NCBI GenBank assembly: GCA_031549965.1
Contig: JAVBPB010000148.1
Span: 1-16,174 of the forward strand
Length of the DNA stretch: 16,174 bases
Direction of reading: 5' to 3'
DNA from: JAVBPB01 sp031549965
GTDB lineage: Bacteria; Bacillota; Clostridia; Lachnospirales; Lachnospiraceae
Numbering within the stretch: position 1 is the first letter of the stretch; every line of letters begins with the position of its first letter. A program made the position numbers and the translations under genes. Shown here piece by piece: positions 1 to 7,539 of this stretch. Below the pieces are notes generated by a model that saw only the letters and a list, made by a program, of their open reading frames with translations, ran no database searches and had not been told where the DNA came from.

Positions 1-1
1 T

Positions 2-109
2 AACATGTCACCAATAGAATATAGATTGAGCAAAGCAAATAATTATACTGACAAAGAGAATAAAATTGCAATAGATATAAGCGAAGTACAAACAACTATG
101 TCCGAATAA
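2..109 (+). pseudogene. Possible 3' end of a transposase gene (partial)
   Basis: This is the only reading frame open from the left edge. It gives 35 residues starting NMSPIEYR and ending at TAA (107-109). The motif (N/L)-(M/S)-P-(I/V)-E-Y-R resembles the last residues of IS3/IS150-type transposases (OrfB), which often end in a similar S-P-V-E-Y-R stretch. The 27 residues after the motif match nothing I recognise and are longer than the usual tail. The frame is not Rhs-like, although the other side of the adjacent intron is. Only the C-terminus is visible, so the assignment is tentative; it could equally be the end of an unrelated protein. Confidence 0.3.
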
Positions 110-418
110 AAATTGTATAAATAAGTGTTGACAAACCAGTTCCCTAAGTAGCAGACAATATTATGCAAATCGCTATGGTAAGACTTGCAATAACTCTCCC
201 CCAGTCTGAGAACTTGGCGAGGTTGATGATAAATATTACATTAGAACAGCTGAGGTCCTAATGCATCCACGAATATATACAAAAGTGGTATGGGAAATCA
301 ACCAAGGAAACGAGGAAGAAAACCAAAAGTGCATTAGGAAGTCCGATTCACTCATAGTACCGAAGAAGGCTGTGAAAGCAGTTGGAGGGAAGGGGTGGAC
401 ACATTATAGCTTCAAGTA

Positions 419-1783
419 ATGAAAGAAAATGCAGACAAAGGAGAGCTGAAGAACATGGTCAAGGAATTACTTGGAATACAATATAACATAAATAAAGCAG
501 AAAGAACAGATAAGAGAGTACAAAACCTGATGTCATACATAAATAAGAAAACGCTTATAGCTATACATAATAAAATGGATGGAAAGAAAGCGGTAGGTAT
601 AGATGAAATGACAAAGGAAGAGTATGGACAAAATCTGGAAAAGAACGTAGACAATCTAGTGAAAAGAATGAAAGAAGGAAGCTATAAACCCAATCCAACA
701 AGAAGAATATACATACCCAAGGATGGAAGCAGCAAGAAAAGACCATTGGGAATATCATGTTACGAAGACAAAATAGTGGAACAGGCAATAGCCCAGATAT
801 TGACATTAATATATGAACCAAAATTTTACGATGTAAATTATGGATTTAGAGAAAATAGAAATTGTCATCAGGCAATAAGAGAAATCGTAGAAGATGTGCA
901 GTACCACAAAGTAAGCTATATAGTAGAAGCAGATATAAGGTCATTTTTTGATACAGTAGAACATGAATGGATGATAAAATTCTTAGAGCATGATATAGCA
1001 GATAAGAAATTTATAGAATTAATAAGAAAATTTCTGAAAGCAGGAATAATGGAAGCAGGTAAATATTTAGAAAGTGACATGGGCACACCACAGGGAAATG
1101 GAGCCAGTCCAGTATTGGCGAATGTATATATGCATTATGTGTTGGATAATTGGTTTGAAGTAATAGTAAAAAGGCAAAGCATAGGAGAAGCATATCTAAT
1201 AAGATATTGTGATGATTACGTGTGTTGCTTCCAAAACAAAATAGACGCCGAGAAATTCTATGAGGGAAACCAAGAAAGATTTAGGAAATATGGGTTAGAG
1301 TTAGCGACGGAAAAGACCAAAATATTGGAATTCGGAAGATTTGCAATAGAGAACAGAAGAAGGAAAGGATTAGGCAAGCCAGAAACATTTGATTTTCTAG
1401 GGTTTACTTTTTATTGTGGTACAAATGGACAAAAGACCAAATATCGATGCAAAGTGAAAACGAGTAAGAAGAAATTTAGAAGTAAAATCGGAAAAATGAA
1501 AGAATGGATAAAAGAAAACAGAATGATGCCAGTAGGAATGCTAATAAAGAAAATAAATATGAAGCTACGAGGGCATTATCAATATTATGGAGTAACAGAC
1601 AACACAAAAGAAGTAAAAAGTTTTCAAACACAAACAAAGTGGCTACTGTATAAATGGCTAAACAGAAGAAGTCAGAAAAGAAGTTATACAGTGGAAACAT
1701 TTTGTAATGGTCTACTTAAAACATTTCCGTTAATCGAACCATCAATCAAAGTTAGTCTATTGAGAACAGTATGCTTTAATTAA
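419..1783 (+). CDS. ltrA: Group II intron-encoded reverse transcriptase/maturase
   Basis: A 454-residue multifunctional intron protein: it binds the intron RNA, assists splicing and copies the intron into DNA after reverse splicing. The reverse transcriptase domain covers roughly residues 45-330. It has A-D-I-R-S-F-F-D (171-178, first catalytic Asp), T-P-Q-G-N-G-A-S-P (223-231), the active-site box Y-C-D-D (263-266, with Cys where Ala is commoner) and F-L-G-F (326-329). The maturase/X domain follows at about 350-425, with the signature L-R-G-H-Y-Q-Y-Y-G-V (383-392). No HNH endonuclease domain follows, so mobility probably uses nicked or replicating DNA, as known for endonuclease-minus introns. 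Length is normal for that type. A purine-rich stretch (GGAGGGAAGGGG, 385-396) lies rather far upstream of the ATG. The frame is intact and probably functional. Confidence 0.93.
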   Translation: MKENADKGELKNMVKELLGIQYNINKAERTDKRVQNLMSYINKKTLIAIHNKMDGKKAVGIDEMTKEEYGQNLEKNVDNLVKRMKEGSYKPNPTRRIYIPKDGSSKKRPLGISCYEDKIVEQAIAQILTLIYEPKFYDVNYGFRENRNCHQAIREIVEDVQYHKVSYIVEADIRSFFDTVEHEWMIKFLEHDIADKKFIELIRKFLKAGIMEAGKYLESDMGTPQGNGASPVLANVYMHYVLDNWFEVIVKRQSIGEAYLIRYCDDYVCCFQNKIDAEKFYEGNQERFRKYGLELATEKTKILEFGRFAIENRRRKGLGKPETFDFLGFTFYCGTNGQKTKYRCKVKTSKKKFRSKIGKMKEWIKENRMMPVGMLIKKINMKLRGHYQYYGVTDNTKEVKSFQTQTKWLLYKWLNRRSQKRSYTVETFCNGLLKTFPLIEPSIKVSLLRTVCFN

Positions 1784-1804
1784 AAGAAATATTAAATATA
1801 ATGT

Positions 1805-1880
1805 GAAAAGCCGTATGCCTTAATAGGGCACGTACGGTTTTATAGAGGGTTGTAGGCGGTAACGCCTACTTCTACTCAAG
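1805..1880 (+). ncRNA. Group II intron domains V and VI
   Basis: Domain V is recognisable at about 1807-1841: an AGC triad (1809-1811), a strand beginning GCCGTATG pairing with CGTACGGTT, and the internal CCTTAATAGGG tip. Domain VI follows at about 1844-1877 as a stem-loop with GTAGGCG and CGCCTAC closed by a GTAA loop. Next comes CTACTC, whose A is the likely branch point. These are the catalytic and branching parts of the ribozyme and both look intact. The 3' splice site is inferred at about 1880. Confidence 0.85.
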
Positions 1881-2608
1881 AAAGTAATAAGTATAAATGA
1901 CACAAACGGAATAGGAAAAATCAACCCAATACGTTATAGAGGATACTATTATGATGAAGAAACAGGGTTGTATTACTTAAATAGCAGGTATTATGATCCA
2001 GAGGTGGGAAGATTCTTAAATGCAGATGGACAGATAAATGATGGGTTTATAGCAAATAATCTATTTGCTTATTGTGAAAACAATCCTGTAAATAAGGTAG
2101 ATTATTATGGGCTTGATCCAGGGGATTTGTTTGATACTGTAGATGATGCAGCAATTGATGCAGCCAATTATATAAATGCCAAATCAATCTCTGAAAATCG
2201 TGAATATGCGAGTGCTATTTATAAGGTTAATACAATAGAAAAGGTACCATATTATGTTAATATAAAAATTTTGAATTTTTCTATAAATATCAAAAGTACT
2301 AAATATATAAAAAAGACTAAGTATACTTATACAGAGCCTAAGAAAGGATTTTCAGATGCATCAATTGTTTCTAAAGCACCATTATTTAAAAAAAGGGTAG
2401 CAATATTTCATACTCATTCAGCATATGATGCAGCTATGATAATGATGTTTTTTCAACTAGTGATATAAAAATTGCTGAGAAATTTAAAATACCAATGTAT
2501 GTAGCAACTCCATCTGGAAGATTAAGAAAATATAATCCTATAGATAATTATGATACTATATTATCCAATAATATTCCATTTGATATAAATCATCCAAATA
2601 GAAAGTAG
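1881..2608 (+). pseudogene. rhs 3' fragment with DUF4329-like C-terminal domain, frameshifted
   Basis: From 1881 the frame encodes the Rhs repeat-associated core (R-Y-R-G-Y-Y-Y-D, G-L-Y-Y-L-N-S-R-Y-Y-D-P, G-R-F-L-N-A-D-G, N-N-L-F-A-Y-C-E-N-N-P-V-N), which in full proteins closes the Rhs shell just before a variable C-terminal effector domain. The variable domain begins after D-Y-Y-G-L-D-P and contains F-H-T-H-S-A-Y-D. That frame stops at 2468, but moving by one base near 2434 gives Y-D-N-D-V-F-S-T-S-D and V-A-T-P-S-G-R-L-R-K-Y-N-P, ending in TAG at 2606-2608. The joined H-x-H...S-x-x-D plus T-P-x-G-R pattern resembles DUF4329, a JAB/JAMM-like domain common at Rhs C-termini. A single missing base near 2434 explains the break. 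The N-terminal shell is not present upstream of the intron, so this is a remnant rather than a working gene. Confidence 0.88.
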
Positions 2609-2617
2609 GTAAAACTA

Positions 2618-3001
2618 ATGAATAAAAAAAATAAACTTATTACTGGTATAACTATATTAATTATTTTAATAGGAGGAATAGTTTCATATGATATAAATAA
2701 TAATGCTGTGAAGAGTTTCTCTATTAATGAGTATAAACGATTTATTGAAGAATTTAAAACTGATATAGTAATTGGGGAAATTTTGAATAAAACAGATGCG
2801 ATTAGAAATGCTGAAAAAATTTGGATTGAAATATATGGTGAAAGCATAAAAGAGAAAAGACCATATAAGGTTTTATTTGATTCAAAAAATGATATATGGT
2901 TAGTTAAGGGTACTTTGCCTGTAAACATGTTTGGTGGAGTTCCATATATTTTAATTCAAAAATCGGATGGCAAAGTATTGGCAGTTTGGCACGACAAATA
3001 A
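2618..3001 (+). CDS. NTF2-fold immunity protein, membrane-anchored
   Basis: A 127-residue protein with a short basic start and a hydrophobic helix at about residues 8-24, then a soluble domain. That domain has the pattern A-x-x-I-W-x-E-I-Y-G-E, P-Y-x-V-x-F-D-x-x-x-D-I-W-x-V-x-G-T-L-P, G-G-V-P-Y-I-x-I-x-K-x-D-G-K-V-L. This matches the NTF2-fold immunity family that neutralises polymorphic toxins. The start lies nine bases after the end of the broken Rhs C-terminal domain, and a weak AGGT ribosome site overlaps that end, the normal arrangement of a toxin and its immunity gene. The frame is intact while its toxin partner is broken, so it may now serve only as protection against kin. The family call is from pattern recognition, not a search. 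Confidence 0.8.
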   Translation: MNKKNKLITGITILIILIGGIVSYDINNNAVKSFSINEYKRFIEEFKTDIVIGEILNKTDAIRNAEKIWIEIYGESIKEKRPYKVLFDSKNDIWLVKGTLPVNMFGGVPYILIQKSDGKVLAVWHDK

Positions 3002-3093
3002 AATCAGAACAAAACCATAACATACAAATATTATATAAATTGTTTAAGAACAACAAAAAACTCAACAATAGGGTGAGTAACAACCAGAAGTAA

Positions 3094-3522
3094 TTATTCA
3101 TACAATGGAGGAAATTTAATCAGACAGCTTACGAACATTTGGCAGGAGGTAAGACTAAGTTTAGTTTTGGTTTTGATGAGGTGTCAGCGTTGAATAATCA
3201 AGATGTTGGTGCATTGATATTATTTGGTTGTAATGCAGGTCATTCTGATCATTCAAGTTCAAATGTAGCGTCATGGTTTGCAGAAAAAGTAAATGGTGCA
3301 AAAGTTTTGGCAAGTGATGGAACAGTCGAACCAAAGTTCTCAATTTTTAGCGGAATTAAGTATAAATCAAAGATTGATGATGCATTTAATGCTCCTTTAA
3401 TTGTATCATTCAATAGAAGTAACTTAGGCTGGCTTATTTATCAATATAATGGGTTCATTTCAGTATCTGGTAGTCAAGGTAAATTGCTTACCCTCACACA
3501 AATGCTAAATAAATTAAATTGA
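3094..3522 (+). pseudogene. Orphan Rhs-type toxin C-terminal module, lacking a proper 5' end
   Basis: The open frame runs from just after a stop at 3091 to TGA at 3520-3522. The first usable start is a TTG at 3139 (127 residues), with no convincing ribosome site. The protein contains L-I-L-F-G-C-N-A-G-H and V-L-A-S-D-G-T-V, motifs I associate with C-terminal effector domains of Rhs/polymorphic toxins; the Cys in G-C-N-A-G could be catalytic, but that is unproven. Another frame just upstream (3077-3121, S-Y-N-G-G-N-L-I) looks protein-like and would join after a small shift near 3118, suggesting decay of a longer coding region. It lies between one immunity gene and a membrane protein, as a displaced toxin tip with no shell or delivery domain of its own. 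It may be a donor cassette for recombination, or simply a remnant. Confidence 0.6.
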
Positions 3523-3536
3523 AAGGAATGAAATTT

Positions 3537-3998
3537 ATGAAATGGAGAAAAGTATTAGTTTTTATTATAGTTTTTACATTATTAATTTTTGCTAGTGTTA
3601 TTATTATAAGAAGTGTGTATTTAAATTCTCAAATAACATTTAAGCGTATATTAGGTTTTAAGCTACCTGATTCAGTATCAATAATAAATTATAGTTACAA
3701 CGAATATCTCTTTAGTGACAGTTATTTCTATTTTAAAATTGGATGTAGTGAAAATGATTGTAATAACATTGAAAATGAAATAGTGAAACGTTCTCAAGAA
3801 AGTGGTTTATCAAAAATGACACAAAAAGATAGTATCCCTCGTTTTAAAAATAGTTGTTCTTGGTGGGATTTGAATGAAGATGACATTTTGGTAGGCTATT
3901 GTGCTGTCGATTCTGGTATGGTGGTCAAAACAAAATTTTTATATATTTTTTTTGTAAAGGATAAACAAGGACAATATTTCACGTATATAGCAAACTAA
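3537..3998 (+). CDS. Small membrane-anchored protein, probable immunity protein of the upstream toxin module
   Basis: The start is placed at ATG 3537, nine bases after AAAGGA (3522-3527). Earlier in-frame TTG (3519) and ATG (3528) codons fall on or beside that site. The product is 153 residues with a strongly hydrophobic helix at about residues 6-25, then a soluble part rich in aromatic residues with several Cys (a C-x-x-x-x-C pair near the middle and single ones later) and a W-W-D-L motif. I recognise no family. It follows the orphan toxin module by 14 bases, and a single-helix anchored domain is a common form for immunity proteins acting at the membrane. The immunity role is inferred from position only; a lone membrane protein of another function is possible. 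Confidence 0.6.
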   Translation: MKWRKVLVFIIVFTLLIFASVIIIRSVYLNSQITFKRILGFKLPDSVSIINYSYNEYLFSDSYFYFKIGCSENDCNNIENEIVKRSQESGLSKMTQKDSIPRFKNSCSWWDLNEDDILVGYCAVDSGMVVKTKFLYIFFVKDKQGQYFTYIAN

Positions 3999-4160
3999 TA
4001 TCAAAAACAATATACTATCAGTAAAAATAATCTGCACAGTTCTTTTTAGGATATTACAGGCTTTACCCTAAAAATGAATGCTTCAAACAAGTCAACTACA
4101 AACAACAGTTATAACTCAGATAATAAATGGTGTATTTGAACAATGTCATTAACTTAAGGA
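3999..4160. other. Intergenic stretch with one weak hairpin
   Basis: No coding frame was found. An 8-bp perfect stem pairs TTTTTAGG (4043-4050) with CCTAAAAA (4067-4074) around a 16-base loop. No T-run follows it on the plus strand, so a terminator role is doubtful. The rest is featureless AT-rich sequence. Confidence 0.4.
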
Positions 4161-4163
4161 ATT

Positions 4164-4215
4164 AAAACTAATACCAATGAATCCAATTAAAAAAAGTCTC
4201 ATTGGTATTAATTTT
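4164..4215. terminator. Bidirectional hairpin terminator
   Basis: A perfect 12-bp stem pairs TAATACCAATGA (4169-4180) with TCATTGGTATTA (4199-4210). It extends past one mismatch by four A-T pairs to AAAA (4164-4167) and TTTT (4212-4215). The flanking A and T runs make it suitable for ending transcripts from either side: the toxin/immunity genes on the left and, less directly, the minus-strand cluster on the right. Confidence 0.7.
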
Positions 4216-4266
4216 ATTTACTTATCTGTTATACAAGCAAAGCTCACATGTCCTAAAATTTAGGTA

Positions 4267-4420
4267 GTGTAAATTATTTTGTGCTTTTGCCTTTCCAACT
4301 TATTCCTGTGGTCGGGTGTGGGCAGAGCCCACAAGTCCTTTGTTTTCAAGGATTACAGCCATTTAGTAATTGGAAATAATATTGGAAGTTTTGGTCTTTC
4401 AGACACAAAATGATTTACAC
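4267..4420. mobile_element. MITE-like element or remnant of an insertion sequence
   Basis: The ends are inverted repeats: GTGTAAATTATTTTGTG (4267-4283) and the complement of 4404-4420, matching at 16 of 17 bases. Partial complementarity continues inward (CTTTCCAA near 4291 against TTGGAAG near 4382-4388). The terminal motif resembles ends of IS256-type elements of Clostridia. There is no transposase frame, so this would be a non-autonomous derivative of about 154 bp. An internal perfect hairpin (TGTGGGC, AGA, GCCCACA; 4317-4333) lies near the middle. No clear target-site duplication is visible. The family link is from memory of the end sequences. Confidence 0.55.
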
Positions 4421-4480
4421 CCTCTTTTCATCCTCCCCCCAAAAAGACTAAAAGGCAAATCCCCACTCACAATACCCCAC

Positions 4481-5470
4481 CTAAGATATAACATCCAAAT
4501 AATTAATCTGCAAGATCTTATACTCAGGAGTAATATGACGACCTTTCTTCCCAGAAATCAACCGATAAAGCTCATCAAAAGCAATAGTAGCAAACCCATA
4601 AAAATCTTGCTTTACAGTATTCATCTGATACCCCGAATACCCCATCAAGCTAATCCCATCAAATCCACTTACCGGTCTATATAGATCCATCTCCCTTAGA
4701 GCGTTTACAACTCCAATTGCCATAAGATCTGATGCACATATAATAATATTAACATCTTTTGCATGTTTAAAAGTAAATTCCCTGGCATATTTCTCACTAA
4801 AATTTGCATACTCAACAATCATATTAAAGCCAATATCTTTTTGAAGCTGATACATAGCTTTTAACCTTGAACGTGATATAAACCCATCACTGTCACCGGC
4901 AAGGTAGAGAATACTGTGGTTAATTTCATTTTCAATAGTTCTTTTTGCAACATCATATTGTGCAAAATAGTGATCTATAGAAACAGAAGAAGTTTTCTCA
5001 TTCACATAAGGAGCATCCACCACAACACATTTATACTCTTTAGACATTATTATTTCATGCATAGCATGATTGTTTTGATTAAGACAAAAGATTATTAGAC
5101 ATGTGATTCGTTGAGACTTTAAATATTGGTTTATATCAAGGAGATCCATATCTTCAAATTGAGAGGAAAACAAGGTGATTATGTCAAGATTGTACTCTTT
5201 AGCCTTGTGAAATGCACCAAATATGTATTGCATGTTGATTTCATCAATAGGCTGACGGTATTGATTTAAATCAATAAAAAGCCCTACTCTGTCAAATGCT
5301 TTTTTTGACAGAGATACGGCTACAGTATTTGGTACATAGTTAAGTTCTTTTACAGCTTTTAAAACTTTTTGCTTAGTTTCTTCGCTTACCTGTTCGTAGT
5401 TATTTAAAACTTTTGAAACAGTGGATTTGGCAACGCCAGCCCTTTTTGCAACATCATGAATTGATACCAT
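4481..5470 (-). CDS. LacI-family transcriptional regulator
   Basis: A 329-residue repressor/activator of the LacI/GalR type. The N-terminal helix-turn-helix (I-H-D-V-A-K-R-A-G-V-A-K-S-T-V-S-K-V-L-N, residues 4-23) is followed by the hinge segment (L-N-Y-V-P-N-T-V-A-V-S-L). A periplasmic-binding-protein-like ligand domain fills the rest (I-L-Y-L-A-G-D, S-R-L-K-A-M, I-C-A-S-D-L-M-A-I-G-V, G-F-D-G-I-S-L-M-G-Y). Such proteins usually bind a sugar or nucleotide effector; the effector cannot be read here. The ATG has GGAGTG just upstream and lies 24 bases after the histidine kinase stop, so it is probably the last gene of the two-component operon. Length is typical. No sugar-use genes are adjacent, so the target may be distant. 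Confidence 0.92.
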   Translation of the reverse strand: MVSIHDVAKRAGVAKSTVSKVLNNYEQVSEETKQKVLKAVKELNYVPNTVAVSLSKKAFDRVGLFIDLNQYRQPIDEINMQYIFGAFHKAKEYNLDIITLFSSQFEDMDLLDINQYLKSQRITCLIIFCLNQNNHAMHEIIMSKEYKCVVVDAPYVNEKTSSVSIDHYFAQYDVAKRTIENEINHSILYLAGDSDGFISRSRLKAMYQLQKDIGFNMIVEYANFSEKYAREFTFKHAKDVNIIICASDLMAIGVVNALREMDLYRPVSGFDGISLMGYSGYQMNTVKQDFYGFATIAFDELYRLISGKKGRHITPEYKILQINYLDVIS

Positions 5471-5494
5471 AAAATCACTCCAGTAAAAAAATAT

Positions 5495-6805
5495 TTATAA
5501 AATAATAGTAAAAGTAGTATATTGGTTTTCTATGCTTTCGGCCCATATTTTGCCGCCAGTTTTTGTAATGATTGTTTTAGCAACGGATAAACCCAGTCCA
5601 TATCCCCCATCTTCATGGGTTCTTGCTTCATCCATCCTATAGAATCTGTCAAAGATTTTTGATAAGGCATCATCTTTTATACCAATTCCGGTATTGGTTA
5701 TTGTGAATATAATACCCTTTTTGCTTCTTTTTAGTGTAATATCAATAGATCCTTTGTCATTTACATATTTAATTGCATTATCTAATAAAATAACAAATAC
5801 CTGATTAATTTGACCAGAGTCACCTGTTACGGAAAGTTCTTCCTCAATTGATTGGGTAAGTGTTATACCTTTTTCAAAAATTATAGCTTCCATTGTTAAA
5901 ATAACATTGTTTAAGATATTACTAATATTAAAATTAGTGTATATAGTTTGAGTTGTAGTGTTTTCAGTTCGAGCCAGATAAAGAAGATCATTTACCAGCT
6001 TTGACATTCTCTCAGTTTCAAATTTAATGTAATCTATCCATTTTTTTTGATTATTAATAGTATCAAATTCATTTAATAAAAGGGCATCAGTATTGGCAGA
6101 AATTATGGCTAAAGGGGTCTTTAACTCGTGGGATGCATCTGCAACAAATTGCTTTTGCTTTTCCCAAGCAATTGAAATAGGCTTAATAGAGCTATTTGCA
6201 AAGATTAGGCTTACAAAAAAAATGGCAATTAACATAACTATACCAACTAAAATAAACGTTATTAAAAGATTATTAAGTGATTTTTGGCTGTCAGTTATGT
6301 CTAAAAATGCTATTTGTATTAAATCGTTAGTACTTGCGGATACAGAATAGTTGCCGCTTGAATATGTTGTGTTATAAGTTATAGAATCTATTTTAAACTG
6401 CCAAGCCAAGTTATCAAGTTTAATTATAGAACTGCTTTTATTGGAATTAAGGACAAGATTAACAGCCTCTTCATAAGCTTCAAATGGCAAATCTATTAAA
6501 GAATCAATAGATACGATAGAACCATTTCTATCAATTAAAACATTAAAAGAGGTCTCATAATCTGGAGAAATATTACGTATAACCTGCCCATTTGAGATGA
6601 TTTTTTTATCACCCAGACCATTTGATGAAGGTTCTCCTGCTAAAACTTGCGATTGAATGGGGAGAATCTTTGTTAGCTTATTTAGGTTTTCACTTTGTGT
6701 GTTGCTATATGTAATGTAATATACTATTATAAAAGCGGTTATCATAATTATTGATATAATAGCCATATTAAAAATAAGAAATTTGTTTCTGAGTTTTTTG
6801 ATCAT
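5495..6805 (-). CDS. Membrane sensor histidine kinase
   Basis: The sensor half of a two-component system, 436 residues. Membrane helices at about 11-32 and 180-203 enclose an extracellular sensor region of about 150 residues of no recognised family. The dimerisation/phosphoacceptor helix holds F-V-A-D-A-S-H-E-L-K-T-P-L-A with His226. The ATPase domain has the N box (L-L-D-N-A-I-K-Y-V, Asn343), G1 (N-T-G-I-G-I), the F box (I-F-D-R-F-Y-R) and G2 (G-G-Y-G-L-G-L-S). The linker after the second helix is short (I-K-P-I-S-I-A-W), so a full HAMP domain is doubtful. It starts four bases after the regulator stop, and its ribosome site (AAGGAAGG) lies in the regulator's last codons, indicating translational coupling. 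It is the expected partner of the 6810-7493 regulator; the signal is unknown, possibly linked to the secreted protein upstream. Confidence 0.95.
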   Translation of the reverse strand: MIKKLRNKFLIFNMAIISIIMITAFIIVYYITYSNTQSENLNKLTKILPIQSQVLAGEPSSNGLGDKKIISNGQVIRNISPDYETSFNVLIDRNGSIVSIDSLIDLPFEAYEEAVNLVLNSNKSSSIIKLDNLAWQFKIDSITYNTTYSSGNYSVSASTNDLIQIAFLDITDSQKSLNNLLITFILVGIVMLIAIFFVSLIFANSSIKPISIAWEKQKQFVADASHELKTPLAIISANTDALLLNEFDTINNQKKWIDYIKFETERMSKLVNDLLYLARTENTTTQTIYTNFNISNILNNVILTMEAIIFEKGITLTQSIEEELSVTGDSGQINQVFVILLDNAIKYVNDKGSIDITLKRSKKGIIFTITNTGIGIKDDALSKIFDRFYRMDEARTHEDGGYGLGLSVAKTIITKTGGKIWAESIENQYTTFTIIL

Positions 6806-6809
6806 TAGC

Positions 6810-7493
6810 TTAACCTTCCTTTGTAGCGGCTAAAGTATATCCAGCTCCCCTGACAGTCTTAATTTGGGATTTAGAGTTCATATTACTTAATTTTTTACGT
6901 AAAAATGAAATATATACCTCTACATGATTATCCTCAGCTTCTGTTTCATATCCCCAAAGTTTTTCGATTATAGTATCTTTAGATATAATAATGCCTTTGT
7001 TTAGTATAAGCATTTCTAATAATTGTGATTCCTTAAGTGTCAATTTAAATTCACAATCCCTGCAATACAGGGTTAAAGTAAGAGGATTTAATTCTAAATC
7101 CTCATATTCTAAAACACCATTATTTACAACCTGACTTTTTCTTCTTCCTAATGCTCTGAGTCTGGCAAGAAGTTCTTCAGTTTGAAAAGGTTTGGCAAGG
7201 TAATCATCAGCACCGCTGTCAAGACCATTTACCTTATCCTCTAAATCACCTTTTGCCGTGAGCAGTAATACAGGAGTGTTAATTTTATGCTTGCGAAGTT
7301 GTTTTACAACTTCAAGACCATTTTTCTTAGGCATCATAATGTCCAAAATGATAATATCATAAATACCGGTAAGTCCGCAGTCAAGTCCGTCTTCACCATT
7401 AAATTTAAGATCTACAGTATAATGATTTTTTCTAAGAATTGATGCAACTGCCTCAGCCATATATTTTTCATCTTCAACCATTAAAACACGCAT
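6810..7493 (-). CDS. OmpR-family response regulator
   Basis: A 227-residue transcription factor switched on by phosphorylation from the kinase encoded just after it. The receiver domain (residues 1-115) has the acidic pocket (V-E-D-E, 6-9), the phosphoacceptor Asp51 in I-I-L-D-I-M-M-P, Thr79 (L-L-L-T-A) and Lys101 (A-K-P-F). The winged-helix DNA-binding domain (about 129-225) shows L-T-L-K-E-S-Q-L-L-E-M-L, V-E-V-Y-I-S-F-L-R-K-K-L and T-V-R-G-A-G-Y-T-L. The ATG has a strong GGGAGG site. It lies 46 bases after the secreted-protein stop with no terminator hairpin between, so it is probably cotranscribed with that gene. An 11-bp direct repeat upstream of the cluster is a candidate binding site. 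Confidence 0.96.
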   Translation of the reverse strand: MRVLMVEDEKYMAEAVASILRKNHYTVDLKFNGEDGLDCGLTGIYDIIILDIMMPKKNGLEVVKQLRKHKINTPVLLLTAKGDLEDKVNGLDSGADDYLAKPFQTEELLARLRALGRRKSQVVNNGVLEYEDLELNPLTLTLYCRDCEFKLTLKESQLLEMLILNKGIIISKDTIIEKLWGYETEAEDNHVEVYISFLRKKLSNMNSKSQIKTVRGAGYTLAATKEG

Positions 7494-7539
7494 AATTAGC
7501 CTCCCAAGAATTCAAATTAATTAATATATAATAGCTTTT

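Larger units (their letters stand above)
125..1880 (+). mobile_element. Group II intron with internal maturase gene
   Basis: A self-splicing retroelement RNA that moves by reverse splicing, helped by its encoded reverse transcriptase/maturase. The left boundary is placed at GTGTTGAC (125), a weak match to the bacterial start GUGYG. It is supported by nested helices of a domain I base: CAGAC (about 153-157) with GTCTG (about 215-219), and an outer GTTC/GAAC pair. A perfect 9-bp helix pairs CCTAATGCA (257-265) with TGCATTAGG (330-338). The open reading frame fills domain IV, and domains V and VI follow at about 1807-1877. The right boundary near 1880/1881 fits two things: six bases follow the presumed branch-point A, and the Rhs frame resumes exactly at 1881. 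Total length is about 1.75 kb, so the element looks complete. The exact ends are inferred, because neither matches the GUGYG...AY consensus perfectly. Confidence 0.85.

Noticed and set aside
419..1783. Reverse transcriptase as part of a retron, DGR or abortive-infection system
   Set aside because: A clear maturase domain plus domain V/VI RNA directly downstream identifies a group II intron; no template/variable repeat pair or retron msr/msd is visible.
2430..2470. Programmed frameshift in the rhs tip
   Set aside because: The shift point near 2434 has no slippery heptamer; the T6 run comes after the frame has already changed, so a simple indel is the better explanation.
4370..4684. Plus-strand open frame of 104 codons
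   Set aside because: It overlaps the MITE end and the 3' part of the LacI gene antisense, and has no ribosome site and no recognisable protein features.
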